Shown here one piece after another: positions 18,301 to 26,513 of a DNA stretch of 64,000 nt. Each line of letters begins with the position of its first letter. Position 1 is the stretch's first letter. The position numbers were made by a program, and so were the translations under genes. This stretch comes from Salinispora mooreana (lineage in GTDB: Bacteria; Actinomycetota; Actinomycetes; Mycobacteriales; Micromonosporaceae). The DNA lies in NCBI RefSeq assembly GCF_000379065.1, contig NZ_KB900614.1, positions 1,715,951 to 1,779,950 of the forward strand, in the 5' to 3' direction. The notes beneath the pieces were generated by a model. It was not told the origin of the DNA. It was given only the letters and a program-made list of their open reading frames with translations, and searched no databases.

Positions 18301-21153
18301 GTCCACCTCGGGCGGAGTCGGCGCTGGCCGAGCGGAGGCGGTCCGCACCACCGCATCTGCCCCGCTCGACAGCGGCTCGACTCGACCCGGCTGGGGAACG
18401 GGTTCCGCCTCGGTCGACACAGATCCCGCCCCGGGCAGCCCGGCGGCGGAGATGCCGGAACCACACGGGCTGCTGAGAAATGACATGGCCGTCCCTGGCC
18501 GGAGCGGGCGGTAGGGCCGCCCCGCGTACCAGGCGGTGAGGTCGCCAGCGCCGGCGGCAACGACAGCAGCGGTGGCGAGGGCAAGTGAGCGGGGCGATCC
18601 CCCGCAGTCCAGGCTGACCGCCGGTACGGCCGAGAACCTGGCAGCGAGCCGGGACAGCATGGTCCCCGGACCTGCCTCGACGAGCAGGTCACACTGCTGG
18701 CCAAGCGCGCGGGCTGCGGCGACGAACCGCACCGGGGCGGTGAGCTGATGGGTGAGCAGGGCCACCAGGTCGTCGCTTTCGCGCAACGCCTCTCCGGTCA
18801 CGCTGGATACGACCGGCCACGACCGTCGGGGAAATCCGACCATGTTCAGCTCGGCGGCCCAGGCCGGCTGGGCAGGTCCCATCGCCGGGCTGTGGAAGCC
18901 GTACGACACCGGTAGTCGAACCGCCTCGATGCCGCTGTCCCGTAGCGCCGCCTCCAGCCCGGCAAGGTTCTCGTCGGCGCCGGCGAGCACGGTACGGTCC
19001 GGAGCGTTGAGGGCCGACACCACAAGACCGTGCTCGGTCGCCAACCGGACCGCCCGCGCCTCGTCGACGGACAGACTCACCATGCCCGTGCCCGCCATCC
19101 CGTGCCGCGCCATGACGCGGCCCCTGACGACGACCAACTGGATGAGCCGGCCCATGTCCACAGCACCAGCCCAGGCAAGGGCGGTCAACTCGCCGAGGCT
19201 GTGCCCGACCGCACCGACTGGGGCGCAGCCGAGTTGATCCAGCCAGGCCAGGCCGAGGAGTGACTGCCACACCACGGCGGGTTGTGCCGCCTCGGTGCCG
19301 GAAGCCCCGGTGTCCGCGGGCCGCTCGGGCAGCTCGCGGAGTAGCCGGGCCAGTGGGCCGGGGTCGTGCCGCACAGGGGCGCCTTGGCCGGGCAGGAGCA
19401 GCCCCACTCGCGCCGGCGGTCCGCCGCCCAACGCCACTCCGGCGCTCTCATCGACCAGGACGTGGCCGTTCCACGTAGCTAACAACCTGGTCGCGGCGCG
19501 GGCCGCGGCGGTCAGCTCGTCGGCGTCCTGGACGACCAGGGCGCAGCGGATCCTGGCTGTCCCCCCGGCTGCAGCGCTGAGAGTCGCCGCGACGTCACCG
19601 ACCTCGGCGTCGCTAAGCATCGCGCCCCAGTCGACAAGACGGTCGAGTTGCTTGGTCAACTCACCTCGGTCGGCGGCTTCGAGCAGCACGATCTCCGGTT
19701 GGATCGGGGGGTGTGCCCAGGCCTGGGCCGAGGCGGAAATCCGGCGGTGGCCGGCAGCGGCACCGGACGCGCCGCTCTCCACCACGACGTGGCTGTTGAT
19801 CCCGCCGAACCCCATCGCGGAGACGCCGGCTGTCAGCCGGTGGCCCCGCCACGGCTCCGGCTCGTCGAGCACTCGCAATTTGGCGTCTGCCCCGCGAAGC
19901 AGGGGGTGCGGTGTGTGGCAGCCTGTGGTCGGCGGAAGTATCCGGTGATACACGGCGAGAACAGTCTTGATCAGTGCCGCCGCTCCAGCGGCCGCCTTCG
20001 TGTGGCCGATGTTTGCCTTCACTGAGCCGAGCGCCGCAGCACCGGTCGCATCGCGCCGGATTCGGGTCAGCGTTTCCAGCTCGACCCGATCGCCGACAGC
20101 GGTTCCGGTGCCATGCCCCTCGATGAGGCCGACGTGCTCCGGCTTCACCCCGGCCGCCTGATATGCCCGCCGCAGTGCCAGCGCCTGCCCGCCCATGTCC
20201 GGCCGGGTCAAGCCCCCGGACCCATCCGAAGACGTCGCCCAGCCGGTCAGCCTCGCGTAGACACGCAGTCCACGCCGTTGCGCCTCGTCGGCGCGCATGA
20301 GGGCAACGATGCCGCACCCCTCCCCCGGCAGGAAGCCGGTGGGTTGCTCGTCATACACACGCATCTGCCCGTGGGCGAGCGCGCCGAGGCGGGCGAAGCC
20401 GATCATCTCCAGCGGGTCCAGGGACAGGTCGACACCACCGGCGAGGGCGAAGTCCAGCTCGCCGGAGAGCAACGCGTTGGCCGCGGTGATGACGGCGAGC
20501 AAACTCGACGCGCAGGCACCATCGACCGTGTAACCAGTACCGTGAAAGTCAAAGTGGTTGCAGATGCGGCCAGCGATGGTGTTACTCAGCGCCCCTGCCA
20601 GTGACTCGTCGCCCGGCTCCGGGAATGCAGCGGCGATCCGGTGCCAGGCCTGATCGAGTACTTGTGCGGCGACCGCGGAATCCACTCTGGTGTCGTGTAA
20701 GGCGGCCTCCACCGATCGGCGAACGAACGGCCAGTGCATCCGCACCAGGCCCGCCCGGCTGAATTCACCGGTGAGCGAGTTGCCGAGCACAACACCGACG
20801 CGGTCGGCGTCCAGGTCGGCGCCCGCGGGGAATCCGGCGTCCGCCAGGGCCGCCCCCGCCGTCTCCAACGCCAGCCAATGCGCATGATCCGCAGCTCGCC
20901 AGCCAACCCCGGACACGCGGAAGGCCTCGCGGTCGAAGTGCCAGTCCCGCAGCAGTGCGGCGCGGCGGACGTACGTCGAATCCGGCGCGTGCGGCGCCCC
21001 GAGCCGGTGCGCGGGGTCCAGCCGTTCGGCCGGGATCGCCCGAAACGCGCGGCGGCGGGCCAGCACCGAGCGCCACAGTTGCGTGGGATCGTCGGCATCG
21101 GGATAGCGGCAAGCCATGCCGACCACCGCGATCTGCCGTTCGTTCGCCCTCAT
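15346..21153 (-). CDS. pksE: Iterative enediyne polyketide synthase (PKSE)
   Basis: This 1935-residue type I synthase makes the polyene precursor of an enediyne warhead. Domains in order, with visible residues: KS at about 1-460 (active-site Cys214 in DGACASSL, His347 in EGHGTGTAVGD, His384 in NIGHTKAAAG); AT at about 580-890 (Ser652 in GHSLGE); ACP at about 950-1020 (Ser985 in LHLNSLR, the pantetheine site); KR at about 1200-1400 (TGGATGI, Ser1336, Tyr1349); DH at about 1460-1700 (His1483 in DHRVGD, Asp1660 in GGHD); and a C-terminal phosphopantetheinyl transferase at about 1745-1900 (GVDWEP, then WAAREALVKL). The built-in PPTase and this exact order define PKSE. In the PPTase the usual WxxKEA reads WxxREA. 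The start overlaps the unbU stop (ATGA). Confidence 0.97.
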   Translation of the reverse strand: MRANERQIAVVGMACRYPDADDPTQLWRSVLARRRAFRAIPAERLDPAHRLGAPHAPDSTYVRRAALLRDWHFDREAFRVSGVGWRAADHAHWLALETAGAALADAGFPAGADLDADRVGVVLGNSLTGEFSRAGLVRMHWPFVRRSVEAALHDTRVDSAVAAQVLDQAWHRIAAAFPEPGDESLAGALSNTIAGRICNHFDFHGTGYTVDGACASSLLAVITAANALLSGELDFALAGGVDLSLDPLEMIGFARLGALAHGQMRVYDEQPTGFLPGEGCGIVALMRADEAQRRGLRVYARLTGWATSSDGSGGLTRPDMGGQALALRRAYQAAGVKPEHVGLIEGHGTGTAVGDRVELETLTRIRRDATGAAALGSVKANIGHTKAAAGAAALIKTVLAVYHRILPPTTGCHTPHPLLRGADAKLRVLDEPEPWRGHRLTAGVSAMGFGGINSHVVVESGASGAAAGHRRISASAQAWAHPPIQPEIVLLEAADRGELTKQLDRLVDWGAMLSDAEVGDVAATLSAAAGGTARIRCALVVQDADELTAAARAATRLLATWNGHVLVDESAGVALGGGPPARVGLLLPGQGAPVRHDPGPLARLLRELPERPADTGASGTEAAQPAVVWQSLLGLAWLDQLGCAPVGAVGHSLGELTALAWAGAVDMGRLIQLVVVRGRVMARHGMAGTGMVSLSVDEARAVRLATEHGLVVSALNAPDRTVLAGADENLAGLEAALRDSGIEAVRLPVSYGFHSPAMGPAQPAWAAELNMVGFPRRSWPVVSSVTGEALRESDDLVALLTHQLTAPVRFVAAARALGQQCDLLVEAGPGTMLSRLAARFSAVPAVSLDCGGSPRSLALATAAVVAAGAGDLTAWYAGRPYRPLRPGTAMSFLSSPCGSGISAAGLPGAGSVSTEAEPVPQPGRVEPLSSGADAVVRTASARPAPTPPEVDPLNQLCAHLATELELPVTSIAPATRLLGDLHLNSLRIARTVAAVASALGRQPPSAPLSLAEATVAEAAEVLAQLPAADDEEEPVQGVAPWVRLFRHDWVPVENTVMATSGVRWRVEAPVGHPLHAVFPAVSEQTAASHGLAVALGPDDGPVEVAAALTRIAVEQPARLAIVHDGHPAAAAVGRSVAAELPGSAVTVLEATSPEDITRLAGLAVPAGYGELRVGPRGVQRLVTSLHRPADGSREVPLGPDDLCIVTGGATGITAFVAAAIAERTGCRLLVLGRRPIEDAETGEALRRLSAVLGDDRLHYERADLTDPEAVRAVVAGAGRLGAVRAVVHGAGINRPAQLSQVSAKELQDHLGGKVDGLKSLLTAVGPDLRLVLAFGSIIGRQGLAGQAAYCVGNDWLRHEVERWAGDHPAVRAHVIEWSVWSGIGMGVRLDVLDSLRRRGVGGIAPDDGVAALWRILTDPTAPVTVLCTAAFPESATLSPQPAPDAPDLGRLRFAEVMVSRIGQVATVTEAVLSAGADPYLRDHRVGDVSLLPAVLGLEAMVQLASLTLGNRVGWAIRDVRFAAPIDIPELHTRRIRVAALADEGGTDVAVVIRADTDGFATDRFSGTVVGQPPAPPASSVGGGEESRPCSRVETAGPEENGAHSWYESVLFHEGQMRRLVCAESVSAFGVRAVVEASESERWFASFLGQDLLLGCPGGHDAVIHTLLACAPHRRVLPVGAAEVVVWQPLRGLLTVEARETWHGTDEYVFDVDVTRSGSPVARWRGLRLRAVGENPEFIAARDCGRLGVELVAPWLSRRLIEVGAVDAVEFVVGAGRRETEGARGLVARHLALPESELGHKPSGALHVPGRYASASYADGQVLVALTDRPVGVDWEPVTDRSLAGLLDASARVTVDDLRQHTGDAPEVATTRLWAAREALVKLGVDPDQALAHGEAEPDGLLVSTGQDVAVTTALAWGKEAKQVVVAVATRLGRHE

Positions 21154-22064
21154 GCGGCTGCCTTCCCCAGGCGCGTCCGCCGGGCCCGAATCAGCCGGTG
21201 GCGATCGACCAACAGCAGGCCCGCCCGAAGGGTGCAGGTGATGACCAGAGCGAGGAACAGTCCGTACGAGACGTGTGCAAGCACCAGCAGGCCGTAGACG
21301 GCCGCGGTGCACAGCCCGAACCACACCTGATTGCCGCGGGCGCGGGGCGTGGTGCCAGGATCAGTGATCATGTAATTGGTGAAAAGGATGAAGGCAAGGC
21401 CAGTCATCGGCAGTAGCGCGGCGACGAAGTCGTGGTCGAAGAGGACCGCTCGCAGTAACGCCTGCCCGACGAAGCCGGCCAGCCAACCCAGGATCAACGG
21501 CATCTTTCCAGTGAGCTTGCCGTTGAGCAGCGTGCCGGCCATGAGGACGCCGAGCGGCAGCAGCCAATCCAGCGCCCCGGAGATCCCAGCGGTGAAATGA
21601 TAGGGCGGCGCGATGCTGACCCAGGGAAAGAGCAGGAGAGTCAGCGCGATGCCGGCGTTGGAGGGGTTGAGCACGTGCCGCGGCCGACCATCGACTCGGA
21701 TCCGCAGGACGTGCCGGGAGGCCACCGCCGTGGCGATGGCGAACAGGTACGGCCAGGGCGAGGAGTTGCCGTAGAGCAGCATCGCGCAGGCCAGCGCGCC
21801 GATGTGGGTGGGTAGGAGGTAGTCCACCAGCCGCCGGAAGCCACCGAGGAAGGCCGCCGGGCGCCGCTCGACACGGGCTTGGAACGTTTCCAGGGCCAGA
21901 TCAAGGGCATAACCCAGCAGAAGGGTCAAAACCGGCGTCACTGGTGCCTGCTCGAACCCGAGGAAGAGGTGGCCGAGCAGGGTGAGAATCGTGATGGACA
22001 GGGCGAAGCGACGCAGGGCTCGTACTCGGAGCTCTCCTGGAGCAGCGGATATCACAACGCACAC
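21150..22064 (-). CDS. unbU: Enediyne-cassette membrane protein UnbU (E5)
   Basis: This is an integral membrane protein of about 304 residues from GTG 22064; a GTG three codons later is also possible. About eight to nine hydrophobic helices are visible, for example LALSITILTLLGHLFLGF, ALACAMLLYGNSSPWPYLFA and AFILFTNYMITDPGTTP. The last motif resembles the RnfD/NqrB family, in which a nearby Thr carries a flavin. UnbU is one of five genes conserved in enediyne clusters (UnbL, UnbV, UnbU, PKSE and TEBC); its exact role is not known, and electron transfer or transport is possible. It is translationally coupled to pksE through a four-base overlap. Between it and the unbL-unbV pair lie a selA-like gene and three small genes. 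Confidence 0.92.
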   Translation of the reverse strand: MCVVISAAPGELRVRALRRFALSITILTLLGHLFLGFEQAPVTPVLTLLLGYALDLALETFQARVERRPAAFLGGFRRLVDYLLPTHIGALACAMLLYGNSSPWPYLFAIATAVASRHVLRIRVDGRPRHVLNPSNAGIALTLLLFPWVSIAPPYHFTAGISGALDWLLPLGVLMAGTLLNGKLTGKMPLILGWLAGFVGQALLRAVLFDHDFVAALLPMTGLAFILFTNYMITDPGTTPRARGNQVWFGLCTAAVYGLLVLAHVSYGLFLALVITCTLRAGLLLVDRHRLIRARRTRLGKAAA

Positions 22065-22356
22065 CGTTTCGTCGGTGGGTGAGACGGGGCTGAAGGGCCG
22101 CTTAGCCGGCTGGCGCGTTGAGAAGAACAGCGCCCGGCCGACGCGACGGATTTCGGTATCTCTGTCATTTCTGTGCCATCCCTCTCTGACTATCCACGTA
22201 TAAGCGCCGCTCGTTGCGAAGAGTCGGAAGCAATCGGTCCCGGTGCGGCCGCATTCCTACGGCAATCGGGAAGTCCGTTGTAGATCGCTTAACCCTCTGC
22301 GTACTTCTTCCGCCTTGCGCTACGTCGACGGTCGACGCACAAAAGAGATCCGTCGG

Positions 22357-22804
22357 TCACGGATCGTTCGGCAGGTCATACCGGCGTCGGTCCCGGCTGG
22401 CCTGCAGGTCGGACCGCAGCTGCATGACCTGCCCGCGCAGCTCGCCAATGATCAGCTGTGCACTCTCCCGGACGCTGGCCACCTCATCTCGCGCCTCTTG
22501 GCGAATTCGGGCGATCTCGGCCCGGTGCTCTTGGAGCAGGCGCTGACGGTCGTCCCGGGCCTCGTCGAGGGTGCGCTGCCAGCGTTCCAACAGCTCGTTT
22601 CGTTCCGAAATGATCGCGGCGCGGGCCTTTTCGTGGGCCGCGGACAGGGCCTGCTCTACAACGAGGGCGTCGTCGCGCGCTTTCTCGGCGAGACGGGCCT
22701 CCTCGCGGCCGCGCTCAACCTTGGTGACGTGCCGGGTGCCCAGGTAGGTCAGGATCGCGGTGCAGACGGCAGCGATGGGTGTTCCCAGGGACTGCCAGTC
22801 CACC
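22357..22804 (-). CDS. Small membrane-anchored coiled-coil protein
   Basis: The product is 148 residues from GTG 22804. This start is chosen because GGAGGAG lies six bases before it, and it places the N terminus right before a single membrane helix (GTPIAAVCTAILTYLGTRHV). The rest is a long charged helix rich in Ala, Glu and Arg (EEARLAEKARDDALVVEQAL, later ERNELLERWQRTLDEARDDR), which should form a coiled coil. I do not recognise the family. Its start is one base from the stop of the preceding small gene, so they form one unit. The position inside the enediyne core suggests a scaffold or accessory role, but none can be assigned. Confidence 0.65.
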
Positions 22805-22805
22805 G

Positions 22806-23045
22806 TCAACTCCTCCGGTTCACACTCGACAGCACTCTGGCCTCCGCACACGCGACGATCCGTGGGCAGTTCGTCACGAGCCAAGCGAGGGCCAGCTTGG
22901 AGAGCCAGATAGCAGACCGCCAGTCGGCCAGCATCGACTCCACGGCCGCGACCACCCGCCAGCTCGCCACCAGCCGTGCCGCGCCCCGGGGCCCGGTGAC
23001 CGGGAAGGTCAGAGTCGTAGCCCCAGACCCGGGCGGTGTCGGCAT
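22806..23045 (-). CDS. Small protein of unknown function
   Basis: The frame has 79 codons from ATG 23045. Its third codon positions are strongly GC-rich, as in true genes of this genome, which argues that it is coding. It is basic and amphipathic, with a hydrophobic run LSKLALAWLVTNCPRIVAC near the C terminus, but has no recognised domain. Its stop is immediately followed by the GTG of the coiled-coil gene, and its start overlaps the 3' end of the preceding small frame by 37 bases. Translation may be coupled to that gene. It is real with moderate confidence only. Confidence 0.45.
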   Translation of the reverse strand: MPTPPGSGATTLTFPVTGPRGAARLVASWRVVAAVESMLADWRSAIWLSKLALAWLVTNCPRIVACAEARVLSSVNRRS

Positions 23046-23284
23046 ACCGGTAGGAACTTCCTTGACCACAGCCGGCCCGGCACCGGCACCACCTCGACAT
23101 CGAGCAGGTGGCACCGGATGCCAGACAATCTGGCCTGGGCCGTCGGCGGGGCGTATCGCAGGGGGATCAGGAGGGCTGTGGACCTCTTGACCGTGGTGAG
23201 CGGGTTCTGTCGGTCCCGCTCACTCGTCCAGGTGCCCGCCAGCAGGTGCCGTGCGCGATGGCCAGGGCCCACCGAACCAGACAT
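23009..23284 (-). CDS. Small protein of unknown function downstream of the SelA-like gene
   Basis: The frame has 91 codons from ATG 23284, with a good ribosome-binding site (ACGGAGG) six bases before the start. Third positions are GC-rich over the first 70 codons, but the last part overlaps the next frame. Residues LLIPLRYAPPTAQARLSGIR are the most structured stretch; no domain is recognised. It begins 36 bases after the SelA-like stop, so it is likely in the same transcript. It could be an accessory subunit or an unrelated small gene. Confidence 0.45.
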   Translation of the reverse strand: MSGSVGPGHRARHLLAGTWTSERDRQNPLTTVKRSTALLIPLRYAPPTAQARLSGIRCHLLDVEVVPVPGRLWSRKFLPVCRHRPGLGLRL

Positions 23285-23319
23285 TCACTGCCTCCGTCAC
23301 CTGAGCGTGCGACTCCTTT

Positions 23320-24606
23320 CTACGCGTCGCCGAGCCAAGGCGACTTCTCGCGGATTGTCTTTGCTGACTGGGTTCGGGACGCGGCCGCGAGCACCGCCAC
23401 GGCCAGGTCGGTGTCACGGTCGGCCGGTACCGGGCGCAGGTTCAGCAGCAGCCGACCGCCCCGCAGATCCCCCACCACGGCCGGACCACCCCGGCGCAGC
23501 CGCCCTGCGAGCCGTTGATCGATGGCGACCGCATAGCTGCGCAGGCGGCTGCTCGCGTCACCGAGCACCGTGACGTGGGATTCGACCAGGTCGGCGGTGA
23601 CTCCCCCAGCCCGCAGTGCGCCAACCAGCCACTCGCCCCGGGCCCTCAGGTCAGTGTGAACCGTCCGAACGGCGGCGAGCGTGGGGGTACCGCCGTCGAC
23701 AATGGTCGCGCACAGGGCGGCGAGGGCCAGCTTGTCCGCCTGCATCGCACGGGCGAGCGGGTGCCGTCGCACCTGCTCGATGACGGCCCGGTCGCCGATC
23801 AGCAGCCCGGTCTGCGGCCCACCCAACAACTTGTCGCCACTAGCGGTGACCAGTGTCGCTCCCTGTCGCAGCGCAGTCTCCGCGTCCGGTTCACCAGGCA
23901 GCGCCGGCTCCGGGCGGAGCAGACCCGAACTGATGTCGGCGATCACCGGGACGTTCAGGCCGGCCAAGGCCGTCACATCCGGCCTGCCGCACACTCCGTC
24001 CGAGGCGTCCCGGGCCGGGACCAGGGTGAGCACGCACCCGGTGCCGGACCACACGGCTTGTCGGTAGTCATCCAGAACCGCGCCGTCCGCGGTACCAACG
24101 GGGCAGAGCCGGGCTCCGGTCGAGGTGAGCAGTTCGGGCAGCCGGAAGCCGTCGCGAATCTCGTACAGTTCCCGTCGGCTGATCACCAGCTCCCGACCGG
24201 GCGCGAGCACCGTTGCGGCGAGTGCCAGCGCCGCAGGGTTGCTGTTGACCACGTACGCCGCAGCGGCCGTCGGCACTGCCGCGAGCAGCGCGGCCACCGT
24301 TTCCCGCCCGCGACGCCCCCGCTGCCCGGTGTTCAGGTCGTACTCCAGGTCGATGCAGCCAAAGGCCGCCTCAACTGCCCGCCGGGCCGAACCGGACAGC
24401 ACAGCCCTACCGAGGCTGGGATGTACCAGAACGCTGGTGGCGTTGATGACGTGGCGGGTCGCATCGGTCGTACCCCCGCCCAGCGAAGCGACCCTCGACA
24501 TGTCCCAGGTGCCTTCGCCGTGTGTGCGGACAACCGTCGTCGCCGGTGGCAGGTCGCCATCGGTCCTGGCCGGCATCGCGGTGGGCTGCCTCGTCTGGGC
24601 CCTCAT
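23320..24606 (-). CDS. SelA-like PLP-dependent enzyme inside the enediyne cassette
   Basis: This 428-residue fold-type I PLP enzyme resembles selenocysteine synthase SelA. The PLP lysine is Lys259 in TASGDKLLGGPQTGLL, and the block is almost identical to that of the genuine SelA encoded at 45045-46340. Also kept are INATSVLVHPSLGRAVL, DLEYDLNTGQRGRRG and SSGLLRPEP. Lost or changed are the N-terminal tRNA-Sec-binding segment, the TNRxH block (now TADGA) and the HPSNFRIEGF block. It is therefore unlikely to act on Ser-tRNA-Sec. A beta-replacement or elimination on a small molecule is more likely. Its start overlaps the unbV stop (ATGA), which makes membership in the pathway probable. The substrate is unknown. 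Confidence 0.85.
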   Translation of the reverse strand: MRAQTRQPTAMPARTDGDLPPATTVVRTHGEGTWDMSRVASLGGGTTDATRHVINATSVLVHPSLGRAVLSGSARRAVEAAFGCIDLEYDLNTGQRGRRGRETVAALLAAVPTAAAAYVVNSNPAALALAATVLAPGRELVISRRELYEIRDGFRLPELLTSTGARLCPVGTADGAVLDDYRQAVWSGTGCVLTLVPARDASDGVCGRPDVTALAGLNVPVIADISSGLLRPEPALPGEPDAETALRQGATLVTASGDKLLGGPQTGLLIGDRAVIEQVRRHPLARAMQADKLALAALCATIVDGGTPTLAAVRTVHTDLRARGEWLVGALRAGGVTADLVESHVTVLGDASSRLRSYAVAIDQRLAGRLRRGGPAVVGDLRGGRLLLNLRPVPADRDTDLAVAVLAAASRTQSAKTIREKSPWLGDA

Positions 24607-26465
24607 CGCGTGGTCACCCGGCCATCGTCATGCAGCACGAGTTCGTGCCGACCCGACCCCAGACTGACCTGTGCGGTCCGCACCCCGTCCGCCGTACGCC
24701 AGGACACGACGAACGGAGTGATCCCGTCGACGGCGAAGAAGAGCTCGGGGCTGGATACCCCGGCGTGTCCATTACTGGGATAGAGCTGGGCCCGTAGGTC
24801 CGGCCGGCCACCGCCCGGCCTTGCGACCACGGACGCGCCGAGGGCGACGGTGGGCTGCCGTCCGCCCTCACCGGCCCGCTTCAGGACCAGTGTCGACTGG
24901 CTGGTCGACCGGGACCTGTTCAACACCAGCCGGCTGTCCTGCCACTGGTTGGCCACCAGCGCGTCCGGGCGACCGTCGAAGTCCACATCCCCAATGGCGA
25001 TACCACGACTGACATCTAGGTAGCCCAGCCCGCTCTGCGCGGCGATGTCGACATACCGTCCGTCATGTCGCGTCCAGAGCACGTTGGCCTGGTGGCCCGA
25101 GATGTCGTCGCCGGGGCGGAAGTGGGGCCAGGCCCACGGGTGTTGGAGCAGCTGATCATTGATCATGGCAAGTTCCTGGAGTTCGGGCCAGCGCCACCGT
25201 TTCCCGGCCACGAAGCCAGTCGCCTGCAGCAACTCGTCATTGCCGTCACCGTCGAAGTCAACCGCCTTGACGTCCCAGGCCCACCCGCTTCGGGAGAGGC
25301 CCAACGCCTCGCTACGATCTTCGTAAGGCAGCCGACCGTCGAGCAGATCTGCGCCCGGTCCAGTCGGGATAAAGGCGAAGTTGCTTTCCTGTAGACCCCA
25401 CGGGGTGGTGATGTTGCTGACCACGATCGTGGGCAATTCAGCGCCGTCCGGGTAGGTGTAGGTCACACCCATGCCCTTGAAGGAACCACGGCCCAGCACC
25501 TTGGATTTCGGCAATAGCGCGGTCCGCTCTCCCACGACCGGACGCAGGTCAAGCTGCCCCGGTCGGGAGTGGTTCACCAACAGGTGATCCGGGCCAAAGT
25601 CGTTGGCGAGGTAGACCTCCGGCAGCAAGTCCCCAGTCAGGTCCTGCATGCCGAAGGCGAGCGTCCACGACCGCGCGACACGGTCCGGCACGCCAATGGA
25701 CGCGTCTAGCCAGGCCGGTGCCGTGTCCGGGGGCCCGGGGCGGGAGAGAAAGGCTCGGTTCGTCCCACCGTTGCCGGCGTCCGCCATGCTTGCCTGCATT
25801 CGCATCCGCCCGTCTCCGGCTGCCCCCGGATCAAGCACTCGGGCGCCATCGGGAAAGTAGTTACCCGCCAAAACGTCAGGCGCGCCGTCGCCGTCTAGGT
25901 CGCCCACGACCAGCGCGGTGGTGTTCCAGACCTGCGGTGGCTGGACCAGTTCCACCGGATGCCAGCCAACACCGACCCGCAAGAATTGCACCGGCGACCG
26001 GCCCCAGTAGTAGACGATCAGGTCGCTGTCGCCGTCCGCGTCAAGGTCCGTCGGAACACAACCCATTGGCGCGATGTGGTCCATCGGACCGGGTGGAGGA
26101 GTCAGGGACGCTGCTGGATACCGATCGCCGGTTCCGGGCACCGGGAAGACCCGAACTGAGTCATCCCTCGGGTCGACCAGGCACACATCGTCCTGGCGTC
26201 GATTCCCGTCGGCGTCGAGCAGCGCAACCGCGGCGCCCACGGCGGAGATCCAGGACCGGATTCCCGACAAGTCAGGCGCGACGACACGAACATGCTGGGC
26301 CTGCGCGGGGGCGGTGTTCAGCGGGCGTATCTCGAAGGCGAAGCGAGCAGCCACGACGTCCGTCTCCCCAGGATCGGGCGAGGGCCGGACGGTGAACATC
26401 CCGATAGCGGCGACCACGACCATCGCCAATGCTCCGGGCAGCATGCGACGTGGTGACATGGACAT
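24603..26465 (-). CDS. unbV: Enediyne-cassette protein UnbV (E4), FG-GAP plus ASPIC/UnbV domain
   Basis: The product is 620 residues from ATG 26465, with AAAGGAG five bases upstream. A single N-terminal membrane helix (LPGALAMVVVAAIGMFTV) anchors or exports it. FG-GAP beta-propeller repeats follow, with calcium-type loops such as DLDADGDSD, DLDGDGAPD, DFDGDGNDE and DVDFDGRPD. The C-terminal 100 residues are the ASPIC/UnbV domain (LKRAGEGGRQPTVALGASV, then SNGHAGVSSPELFFAVDG). UnbV is conserved in enediyne clusters, but its biochemical role is not established. It starts 49 bases after unbL ends and overlaps the selA-like gene by four bases. Confidence 0.93.
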   Translation of the reverse strand: MSMSPRRMLPGALAMVVVAAIGMFTVRPSPDPGETDVVAARFAFEIRPLNTAPAQAQHVRVVAPDLSGIRSWISAVGAAVALLDADGNRRQDDVCLVDPRDDSVRVFPVPGTGDRYPAASLTPPPGPMDHIAPMGCVPTDLDADGDSDLIVYYWGRSPVQFLRVGVGWHPVELVQPPQVWNTTALVVGDLDGDGAPDVLAGNYFPDGARVLDPGAAGDGRMRMQASMADAGNGGTNRAFLSRPGPPDTAPAWLDASIGVPDRVARSWTLAFGMQDLTGDLLPEVYLANDFGPDHLLVNHSRPGQLDLRPVVGERTALLPKSKVLGRGSFKGMGVTYTYPDGAELPTIVVSNITTPWGLQESNFAFIPTGPGADLLDGRLPYEDRSEALGLSRSGWAWDVKAVDFDGDGNDELLQATGFVAGKRWRWPELQELAMINDQLLQHPWAWPHFRPGDDISGHQANVLWTRHDGRYVDIAAQSGLGYLDVSRGIAIGDVDFDGRPDALVANQWQDSRLVLNRSRSTSQSTLVLKRAGEGGRQPTVALGASVVARPGGGRPDLRAQLYPSNGHAGVSSPELFFAVDGITPFVVSWRTADGVRTAQVSLGSGRHELVLHDDGRVTTR

Positions 26466-26513
26466 GGTTTCTCCTTTGATCGTAGCGGCGACAGCCGCCG
26501 ACAGAACTGGGGC

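Noticed and set aside
15304..21297. Several long plus-strand frames opposite the polyketide synthase
   Set aside because: They mirror the codon structure of the synthase, show no domains and have no ribosome-binding sites.
23320..24606. A second functional selenocysteine synthase
   Set aside because: The tRNA-Sec-binding segment and the TNRxH and HPSN blocks are missing, and a complete SelA is encoded in the sel operon.
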